This document shows, one piece after another, positions 55,956 through 62,861 of a stretch of DNA of 64,000 bases. Position 1 is the stretch's first letter. The number at the start of each line of letters is the position of its first letter. The DNA is taken from assembly GCA_007741555.1 (NCBI GenBank), contig CP036526.1:2604001-2668000 (forward strand), read 5' to 3'. Source of the stretch: Stieleria marina. GTDB taxonomy: Bacteria > Planctomycetota > Planctomycetia > Pirellulales > Pirellulaceae. The notes under the pieces are model-generated. The model saw only the letters and a list, made by a program, of their open reading frames with translations. It did no database searches and was not told the origin of the DNA. Both the position numbers and the translations under genes were made by a program.

Positions 55956-56504
55956 ATGAGCGAACGAATTGTGATGCGAACAGGTGAGTCACTAGTAGCC
56001 GGTGGACCTCCCTTTACCGCTGCCGAACCCGAAGTGGTCATTGGCGAACTCGATGGCCCCGTCGGAACGGCGCTGGCAACTTTGACGGGTGATCAAGCGG
56101 CGGGCCACTCCAAAGTGTTCGCGATCTTGGACACGGATATTCAAGTTCGTCCGGTCACGTTGATGGTCAGCAAAGTGACTGTGAAAAGCAGCGCGTACAC
56201 AAACATCCTGATGGGGACGGTGCAGGCAGCGATTGCCAACGGCGTGCTGGATGCCGTTCGGGCCGGCGACATTCCTAAAGACAAAGCCAATGACTTGGGA
56301 ATCATCTGCTCGGTTTGGTTGAATCCCGGTGCGGCGACCGAACCGAACTTGGACCACAAAGCTTTGTTTGAAATTCACCGCAAGGCGATGGCGCAAGCGA
56401 TTCATAAAGCGATGAATAACGAGCCGTCGATCGATTGGTTGCTCGAAAACCAAGACAAAGTCACGCACAAATATTACCAGCGCGGCCTGGATGGCAAGCT
56501 GTAG
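55956..56504 (+). CDS. fae: Formaldehyde-activating enzyme (Fae) homologue
   Basis: Fae condenses formaldehyde with tetrahydromethanopterin, the entry to H4MPT-linked C1 oxidation, a pathway known from methylotrophs, methanogens and some planctomycetes. This 182-residue protein has the family segments IGELDGPVGTALATL, FAILDTDIQVRPVTLMVSKVT and AAIANGVLDAVRAGDIPKDKA with normal length. The conserved histidine I recall before the IDLIIG-type strand appears to be Glu here (AAEPEVVIGE), so activity should be tested. ATG 55956 with GGACGGATGAA upstream is chosen; the frame is open back to 55584 but that part lies over the ABC gene. No other C1 gene is in the window. Confidence 0.82.
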   Translation: MSERIVMRTGESLVAGGPPFTAAEPEVVIGELDGPVGTALATLTGDQAAGHSKVFAILDTDIQVRPVTLMVSKVTVKSSAYTNILMGTVQAAIANGVLDAVRAGDIPKDKANDLGIICSVWLNPGAATEPNLDHKALFEIHRKAMAQAIHKAMNNEPSIDWLLENQDKVTHKYYQRGLDGKL

Positions 56505-56613
56505 TCAGCACGCTACGAGCGCTGTTGAGCTAAGGCTGTGAAGTAGCACTGCCGATTAATTCGGCGGGCTGCTTTTCAGCGAGTTACTTTTCAGAGTGCC
56601 AATTTTTGGCGGG

Positions 56614-57183
56614 CTATTCGCGATCTTGCGACCGGGCTAACGCGACGTCCAAGTGGACCTCGCGCATCGGCAGCCAAAAGTCGTTCTTCAGTTTGGGATC
56701 GTTCGAGCGAACGATGTTCAAACTCACTTGCAGTTTTTTAAGTGCCGTATCGAATTGGCTTTTGGTACACGCCAGTCGCGCGATCGCTTTCTTGCGTAGC
56801 GTTCCCGTGTACGCGGGTTCCAGGCGAATGAATTCAAACACTTCGCGTGCGATCGTGTCCAGCTCAGCGACGTCTTGATAAGCGTTGGGGTAATGCGTGT
56901 TTCGGAAGTGCTGCATTTCCATCAGCACAGCGTCGCCGCCGGCCACTTTGCCGTAAAAGATCTGCTCAGGATAGGTCTGCGGAATGCGAGTCTTCCAATC
57001 CCAAACCGCGACGACCTTGGGACTCCACCCACCCGCGTCGGGTTTCTCTTCGGAAAGCCCCGTGTTGTCCCATAGAGACGGGTAGGGAGATTTCTTGCTT
57101 CCAAACACCGTGCAAACTTTCTTGTCCAACACAAAACGGTACGCATCATCAAACGTTTTGATCATCAGTTTGCTTTCGATCAC
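56614..57183 (-). CDS. AlkZ-related protein
   Basis: This 189-residue cytoplasmic protein resembles short AlkZ-related (winged-helix) proteins. It opens with an aspartate/aromatic-rich start (TFDDAYRFVLDKKVCTVFGS), then a substrate-type loop (YPSLWDNTGLSEEKPDAGG) and a C-terminal winged-helix-like segment (TLRKKAIARLACTKSQFDTA then LQVSLNIVRSND). AlkZ itself is a DNA glycosylase that unhooks interstrand crosslinks; whether these short relatives do so is unknown, and no catalytic QxQ motif is visible. The GTG at 57183 and the ATG at 57165 are both possible starts. It stands alone between convergent fae and a divergent PQQ-type gene. Confidence 0.6.
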   Translation of the reverse strand: MIESKLMIKTFDDAYRFVLDKKVCTVFGSKKSPYPSLWDNTGLSEEKPDAGGWSPKVVAVWDWKTRIPQTYPEQIFYGKVAGGDAVLMEMQHFRNTHYPNAYQDVAELDTIAREVFEFIRLEPAYTGTLRKKAIARLACTKSQFDTALKKLQVSLNIVRSNDPKLKNDFWLPMREVHLDVALARSQDRE

Positions 57184-57292
57184 GCTGACATGGAGTGGAT
57201 GAGTGCTTTGCCCTCATGACGCCCCGCAATTGCCGATCTGCTACCGTAGGGCAAGTAGGAATGTACCCAAATCTTAAACGTTGGATAGTGAA

Positions 57293-59044
57293 ATGAATCG
57301 ATGCTTTCAGATGTTGGTCGTCGGATTGGCCTTTGCAAACGTGACGGCGGTAGCCGAAGACTGGCCTCGATTCCGCGGCGTCGCTGGTTCCGGCGTGGCG
57401 GGCGAGGCGAGTTCGTTGCCGGACGCTTGGTCGCCCGATGCCAATGTCGCTTGGAAGACCGAACTGCCTGGACCGGGGGCTTCCAGCCCGATCATTGTTG
57501 GTGGCAAGGCGTTTGTGACTTGCTACTCCGGGTACGGATTAACACAAGAAGATCCAGGCGAGATCGAAAACCTGGTGCGGCATCTGGTCTGCATTGACGT
57601 CAAGACCGGAAAGAAGCTTTGGCAAAAAGACGTCAAGGCAACGTTGCCGGAAGATCCGTATTCCGGCATCGGCGTGACGGCTCACGGGTATGCTTCGCAT
57701 ACGCCGGTTTGCGACGGAACCAACGTGTACGCTTTCTTTGGCAAAGGCGGCGTGCATGCGTTTGACATGGACGGCAAAGCTTTGTGGAACGCGGACGCGG
57801 GCAAAGAATCCGATCCGGCCAAATGGGGTTCGTCATCCAGTCCCGTTGTCTACAAAGATTCGGTCATCGTGACGGCTTCGGCTGAGAGTCAGGCGATCAT
57901 CAGTTACGACAAAACGACCGGCAAAGAACTCTGGCGGCAAGAAGCAAAAGGCTTGGACGGAATGTGGGGCACGCCCGCGTTGGTCAAAGTTGGCGACAAC
58001 CGAACTGATTTGGTGATGTGTGTCGCCAAGGAAGTATGGGGATTGGATCCGGCCAACGGAAAGTTGCGTTGGTTCGCCGATGCAACGGGAGCCGAGCAGG
58101 CTTACTCCAGCGTGATCTTGGACGGCAAGCGCGTGTATGCCTTTACGGGACGCGGTGGCGGGAGCATTGCCTTGGATGCCGGTGGCAGCGGTGATGTGAG
58201 TGATTCCAAGACCATCTGGACGGGAACAGAGAACGCCAGCTTTGCTTCGCCGGTTCGCCATGAGTCAAAAATTTATGTCGTGTCGCGAGGTGTGTTGACG
58301 ATTGTCGATGCCGAAAGCGGCAAACGGCTCAAGCAACTTCGTCTCAAAGGCGTCAAGGAAACCGGCGGACGATTCGGCTCGCTGGACTACCCCTCGCCAA
58401 TCGTTGTCGGCGATCGACTTTACTATCTCAATGGCAGCGGTCAGATGTTTGTCTTCGGTCTTGGCGACGATTTCGAGCAGCTTGCGGTCAATGAAGTCAC
58501 AAGCGACAAGGAAACGTTTTGGGGATCGCCTGCGGTCAGCGATGGGCGCTTGCTGATGCGAAGTTCCAAGCACCTGTACTGTGTGACCGATCAAGGTGAC
58601 ACGGTGAAGCCTCGTGAATTGGCGGTCGCATCGGCGGATAAGACCCCAGAAGCAGCCGGGCGCGGATCGGGGCGCGGACCGGGGGGTGCGGGCGGCGGAG
58701 CTCGCGGTGGCGGGCCAAATGGTGGTGCTGCTGGTGGTCGTGGAGGCCCCGGCGGCGGTCGCCCCGATCCTTTAGCCATGTTCAACGGGATGGATGCCGA
58801 TAAAGACGGCAAAGTGACAATGGCGGAACTGGAAGGCAATCGAATAGCCGATCGTTTGAAAACCCTTGATAAGGATGGCGACGAGAGCATTTCCAAAGAA
58901 GAGTTCACCAGCGGGATTGGATCACTTTTCCGTGGCGGTGGAGGCGGTCGCGGAGGATCAGGAGGCGGGGGTGGCGGCTACGGCAATCGAGGAAAAGATT
59001 CGCGTCCGGACCGTCCTCAACGTCCTGAGCTAGTCGAAGGTTAG
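57293..59044 (+). CDS. Secreted PQQ-type beta-propeller protein with EF-hands
   Basis: This 583-residue exported protein has a signal peptide (MLVVGLAFANVTAVA) followed by DWPRFRGVAGSG, the usual opening of PQQ-like (WD40-type) propellers in planctomycetes. The propeller fills residues ~25-450 with blades such as TTGKELWRQEAKGLDGMWGT. Two glycine-rich linkers flank a pair of EF-hands at about 500-545 (DADKDGKVTMAELEG, DKDGDESISKEEF), each with a complete DxDxDG-type calcium loop. True PQQ-dehydrogenase residues are not evident, so a structural or outer-membrane-assembly role is as likely as catalysis. ATG 57293 is chosen over TTG 57281. Confidence 0.85.
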   Translation: MNRCFQMLVVGLAFANVTAVAEDWPRFRGVAGSGVAGEASSLPDAWSPDANVAWKTELPGPGASSPIIVGGKAFVTCYSGYGLTQEDPGEIENLVRHLVCIDVKTGKKLWQKDVKATLPEDPYSGIGVTAHGYASHTPVCDGTNVYAFFGKGGVHAFDMDGKALWNADAGKESDPAKWGSSSSPVVYKDSVIVTASAESQAIISYDKTTGKELWRQEAKGLDGMWGTPALVKVGDNRTDLVMCVAKEVWGLDPANGKLRWFADATGAEQAYSSVILDGKRVYAFTGRGGGSIALDAGGSGDVSDSKTIWTGTENASFASPVRHESKIYVVSRGVLTIVDAESGKRLKQLRLKGVKETGGRFGSLDYPSPIVVGDRLYYLNGSGQMFVFGLGDDFEQLAVNEVTSDKETFWGSPAVSDGRLLMRSSKHLYCVTDQGDTVKPRELAVASADKTPEAAGRGSGRGPGGAGGGARGGGPNGGAAGGRGGPGGGRPDPLAMFNGMDADKDGKVTMAELEGNRIADRLKTLDKDGDESISKEEFTSGIGSLFRGGGGGRGGSGGGGGGYGNRGKDSRPDRPQRPELVEG

Positions 59045-59286
59045 ACGATCGGTTTCGCTGGTGAGTATGTTCGCTGGTGAATCTGAATTCCAATCGGTGC
59101 CAGGTGCCGGTTGGCATCTGCCGTGGTAAGAATGCAGGCGGCACGTTTGACCAACCAGCGGCAAAATCGTTGGGGCTGAGTCGGCTGTGGTAAGCTGATT
59201 CGGCTATTGGACACAAGTCGCTTTGGCGTGAATGGTCAGCGCAGAGTAAAAGTTGCATTTGGTTTCTGAATCGTCTGAGGTTTGAA

Positions 59287-60375
59287 ATGAATCGTCGTTT
59301 AGCTGCCTTCATTTTCGGGCTGTTCATCGCGTCGCCCGTCGCAACGTCGCAAAACGTGACAGGCTACGACGCGATGCCCGATCCGTACTTGTTCCTGCTG
59401 CGTGAACCCGCGGTGCAAAAGGATCTCGGATTGAATGCATCGCAAATGAAGCAACTGGTCGAAATCAATGAGTCGTTTGACGGCACGTTGCTCGGCATGC
59501 GGAATAAGAAAGATGCGCAAGAGAACCAGCGGAAAACCGACGATGTGATGCGCAAGACGCGGGCCGCGGTTGGACTGCTTTTTTCGGCCAAGCAGCAAGA
59601 ACGGATCCAGCAAATCGCTTTCCGGCTCAAGGGCATGTCATTTGTTCTGGTGCCTGCTGCGGCAAAACAGTTGGAGTTGACCGCCGAACAAACAGCGACG
59701 ATCAACGCGGCCATCAAAGACGCAAGTGAAACGATTCGCTCGGTTCAGTCCCGCGAGTTTCAGGGGCAGAAGGAACACCAGGCGTCGCAGCGAACGGTCG
59801 CCGCTGCTCGCAAGCGTGAACAGGAGGCGATAGTTGCGGCCCTGAATGACTCGCAGAAACGAAAACTGGTCGCTTTGATCGGCAAGCCTTTTGACCCGTC
59901 AACGCTCGGTCGAGTGGCGTTCAAGGCACCGGAGGTGATCGATAGCGGGCAATGGATCAATTCCGAAGGAGGCAAGCTAAGTGACCTGCGCGGAAAAGTC
60001 GTCGCTCTGCATTTCTTTGCTTTTGGCTGAATCAACTGCGTACGCAATTACCCTTGGTACAAGGGTTGGGACAAAACGTTTTCAGGGCAGAAATTCACAC
60101 TGCTGGGTGTCCACACTCCAGAAACTCAGAAGGAACGCGATCCAAACAATGTTCGCGAGAACATGAAGGAGCACGGCTTCCAATTTCCAATTCTGATCGA
60201 TACCGACCAGAAGACTTGGGATCACTGGGGCAATTCGATGTGGCCCGCGGTGTACTTGATCGACAAGAAAGGCCGAATTCGCTATTGGTGGTTCGGCGAA
60301 TTGAACTGGAATGACGCCAGCGGCCAAAAGCTACTTGAACGAAGGATCAAGGAGTTGTTGGCCGAAGAAAGTTAG
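59287..60375 (+). CDS. Probable selenoprotein: secreted redoxin with in-frame UGA at the first Cys of CxxC
   Basis: Read through the TGA at 60028-60030, this frame gives 362 residues. A signal peptide (LAAFIFGLFIASPVATS) leads to a helical region with two LTxxQ/Spy-like repeats (LGLNASQMKQLVEI, LELTAEQTATINAAI). From about residue 225 there is an AhpC/TlpA-type redoxin domain: LRGKVVALHFFAFG, UGA (codon 248), INCVRNYPWYKGW, then LLGVHTPETQKERD, FPILIDTDQKTWDHWG and WPAVYLIDKKGR. The UGA replaces the first Cys of a CxxC (U-I-N-C). The frame downstream is intact and family-like to its TAG. A SECIS-like hairpin follows the UGA. A recent nonsense change is the alternative; the placement argues for selenocysteine. 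The likely role is a thiol/selenol oxidoreductase in the periplasm. Confidence 0.82.
60028..60066 (+). promoter_or_regulatory. UGA codon with SECIS-like hairpin
   Basis: After the TGA at 60028-60030, the sequence ACCCTTG-GTA-CAAGGGT (60050-60066) forms a perfect 7-bp stem with a 3-base loop beginning with G. Twenty-six bases separate the UGA from the loop. Known bacterial SECIS elements need a short stem just 3' of the UGA, a small loop with G in one of the first two positions and a UGA-loop distance of roughly 16-37 bases; all are met. A 10-base palindrome (60037-60046) lies between and could form part of an alternative lower fold. SelB binding is inferred, not shown. Confidence 0.75.
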
Positions 60376-60431
60376 CGCGATCAAGATCCTTGGCGTTGAA
60401 ACGGCAAAGCCGGTTTTAGCTACCGCTGCAA

Positions 60432-61091
60432 TCAATCATCCAGTGGCATGACTTCGACCTTGCGAATGTGAACTTTGCTGCCGGGGTCGTGTTGCTGAAA
60501 AGCGAAGTAGCCTGCCGGGTTGGTTTTAGCGAAGTCCATGTATTCGTAAAGTTCATTGCCATCGACGGTGACCTTGATACGCGTCATTTCACGTCCACGC
60601 CAAACATCGTCACGGACTTCGATTTCATATTCGAACCACGTGTCTGGTTTGACCAGTTGCTGGTAGACGTGGCAAAATCCGTAAAGCGATCCGGTGCGAA
60701 TGGGATCTTTGTGAGTGCTATCGACCTGAGCTTCGTAGCCGTCCCTGAACGACGGTTTCCGTGTCGCGCGGAAATAGACGCCTGAGTTTCCACCGTCATT
60801 GATTTTGACTTGCGTGCGGTAGCGATAGTTTTTGAAAGGGCCTTTCGTACAGACGAGCATGGATTGGGTTCCTGACCCGACCAGCATTCCGTCTTCGACC
60901 GTCCAGTGGCTGTCCTTTTTGCCGACTTTCTCCCAGTCAGTCATCGACTTGCCGTCGAACAGGCTTGTCCACTCTGTCGCGTCCTGTGCTGAATCAGTTG
61001 ACGTAGCATCTTTGACAGTTGCGTCCTGAGCCAGCGCTGTCGTGCAAATCAAGATCGCAAGCGTGGTGGAAATCGTTCGAAGTCGCTGCAT
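60432..61091 (-). CDS. DUF1080 (3-keto-disaccharide hydrolase-like) secreted protein
   Basis: This 219-residue protein has a signal peptide (TISTTLAILICTTALAQ) followed by a DUF1080 domain of LamG-like beta-sandwich fold. Family marks are WTSLFDGKSMTDWEKV near residue 41, WTVEDGMLVGSG near 63, NGGNSGVYFRA-type segment (DGGNSGVYFRATRK near 99) and GRIKV/ELYEY in the final strands. The family includes enzymes acting on 3-keto-disaccharides and many of unknown role; it is very abundant in Planctomycetes. It converges on the redoxin gene and follows the DUF5060 gene on the same strand with 64 bases between, so co-transcription is possible. Confidence 0.88.
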   Translation of the reverse strand: MQRLRTISTTLAILICTTALAQDATVKDATSTDSAQDATEWTSLFDGKSMTDWEKVGKKDSHWTVEDGMLVGSGTQSMLVCTKGPFKNYRYRTQVKINDGGNSGVYFRATRKPSFRDGYEAQVDSTHKDPIRTGSLYGFCHVYQQLVKPDTWFEYEIEVRDDVWRGREMTRIKVTVDGNELYEYMDFAKTNPAGYFAFQQHDPGSKVHIRKVEVMPLDD

Positions 61092-61155
61092 GTTTTGTCT
61101 TTCGTTAAAAAGTGGTTGTTGTCAGTGAGGTGTTGATTGCCAGAATGTACTAGCA

Positions 61156-62805
61156 CTAATTGGAACGGTTCTTAGCAGGATCGGTATCAATTTTGACGAC
61201 TAGAATTGCAAATTGGTCATCGAAGGGTTTGTCAAAGCTGGGCCACTGAGTGATGTCCTGCCCAATAGGATCGGCAAACGTCCCTTTGAGCGGATCAAAC
61301 CAAGTGCCAGTCATGCGGCCACCCTTCAGGTTTTGGGGGAGCCGCACGCCGATGTTGATGTTTTCATTGGGCACATAGTAAACGAACAAATCCTTGTCGT
61401 TGTGCAAGCAGAATCCGCTGGAGCTCTTTTTGTCGCCCGCCGTTAAATTTGCCAAATGATATTGTTCGTCCAGCTTCCGCATGAAACGGTAGTATTCCAG
61501 TCGCGGACGATCGCCGGACGCCATCGCGTCGATGTCCGGCAGCATCACGTTCCATGCAGCGCCTTGCCAATAGTGCGTCGGGTAGGTTCCGGCAAAGACG
61601 CATTGGTACGCTCTCTCCAGGCAGACTTCGGGCGAAGTGTAGCTGCCTGTGAAAACGACGTACGGACCTTTTTCGTACCCACCATGTTCGATGTTCAAGA
61701 TGGGTTTGTCTTTAAAATCGGTGAAGATCTTTCGCATCACGCTGTAAAGTTCGGACGCCCAGATTTGGACGGAAATGAAATCGACCTTCTCAGAGAATCG
61801 TCGGCAGTAGCTGTAGTCGTGCACGGTTACCAAACGTTGGTAGGCGTCCAGTTTACGTAAGCGATCGATCCGGCTGCTGATGTAGTGGTCGTCGTCGTGA
61901 CCGTATCCCAAAGCCTCTTTTGAAATGTCCCAGATCAGATTTGGATAAGCCTGGTAGCGGCGCACGGTGTAATCAAAATAGCGATTGTCTTCGGCGGAAT
62001 TCGCCGCGGGCCAATTTACTTGCTTGTTCCAAACGTAGATCATCAGGTGAGCGACGATGCCGTTTTGATCCAAGTAGTCGACGACGCGGTCGAGACGCTG
62101 GAAGTACTCGATGTTCAGCTGTGAGTGATCCGGTTGGCTGTTGTCACCTGCAAACGGGAACACACTTGGGCTTCCATAGTCATGTTTCGCTGGGAGTGCT
62201 TTGTCTTTTTTCCACTTTACGTCGTAAGCAAATACGTTCAATACGACTTGGTTGAAACCATTGTCCGCCAATGTGTCGACGAATTTCTTTGTCTTCGGGA
62301 TGTCATCTGGGTTTTCTGCGTCGAGTGCAAAGATCCAGTCCGCTTCAAACGCAATCGGAAAATAGTTGTTGCCGTTTGCGTAAGTGAAGTTGCGAGGATT
62401 CCGCGCATCCAGGGTGATGCCACCTTTGCGATTTGCGACAGCTTTTGCGACCGCTAGTTGTCCCTGTAGGCCGTCAAGAGACGGTTGAGGTGACTGCGTG
62501 ATGTAACGCCAATTCCCCGCCGATGGAGGTGTAAACCGAATCACGTACTCGTGGGCGCCATTGAAAAAACCTGGCACTTGCAAAGTGTCGCCATCGCTGG
62601 CGGTGAACTTTGCCGCAAACGGCGTGTCGACAGGTTGGCTGGTCAACGAGTCTGCTTGAAAACGAAGGTCGACAACATCCCACTGTCGTGCAGCAGTGGG
62701 GCGATCTGGTTGTGTCTCTTCAACGCCGCTCTGTGCAAACACGAAAGTCGCGGCGCTAATCCAAAAGAGAAACGGAGCGAAGAAACGGATACTTGCGAAT
62801 TGCAT
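61156..62805 (-). CDS. Secreted DUF5060/DUF4038 glycoside-hydrolase-like protein
   Basis: This 549-residue exported protein has a signal peptide (FFAPFLFWISAATFVFAQ). A DUF5060 N-terminal beta-domain follows at about residues 40-125 (FAAKFTASDGDTLQVPGFFN, YVIRFTPPSAGNWRYIT). Next is a DUF4038-like TIM barrel with FPIAFEADWIFALDAENPDD near 150, IWDISKEALGYGHDD near 290 (a Glu where retaining hydrolases have the acid), and KPILNIEHGGYEKGPY near 370 (a second candidate Glu). A short C-terminal beta-domain ends it. Related proteins are apiosidases and other plant or algal polysaccharide hydrolases; the substrate is unknown. It sits beside a DUF1080 gene and a sulfatase gene on the same strand, consistent with glycan breakdown. 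Confidence 0.82.
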   Translation of the reverse strand: MQFASIRFFAPFLFWISAATFVFAQSGVEETQPDRPTAARQWDVVDLRFQADSLTSQPVDTPFAAKFTASDGDTLQVPGFFNGAHEYVIRFTPPSAGNWRYITQSPQPSLDGLQGQLAVAKAVANRKGGITLDARNPRNFTYANGNNYFPIAFEADWIFALDAENPDDIPKTKKFVDTLADNGFNQVVLNVFAYDVKWKKDKALPAKHDYGSPSVFPFAGDNSQPDHSQLNIEYFQRLDRVVDYLDQNGIVAHLMIYVWNKQVNWPAANSAEDNRYFDYTVRRYQAYPNLIWDISKEALGYGHDDDHYISSRIDRLRKLDAYQRLVTVHDYSYCRRFSEKVDFISVQIWASELYSVMRKIFTDFKDKPILNIEHGGYEKGPYVVFTGSYTSPEVCLERAYQCVFAGTYPTHYWQGAAWNVMLPDIDAMASGDRPRLEYYRFMRKLDEQYHLANLTAGDKKSSSGFCLHNDKDLFVYYVPNENINIGVRLPQNLKGGRMTGTWFDPLKGTFADPIGQDITQWPSFDKPFDDQFAILVVKIDTDPAKNRSN

Positions 62806-62861
62806 GCCGGGTGCTTTGATGGAGAGGTGGTCTTGGGCGCGATCTGTTGCAAGGAAGTAGT

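Noticed and set aside
60028-60030. TGA as an ordinary stop, making the redoxin a pseudogene
   Set aside because: The stop is at the catalytic cysteine position, the frame beyond it is intact and conserved in character, and a SECIS-like hairpin follows. I keep it as the main alternative rather than the preferred reading.
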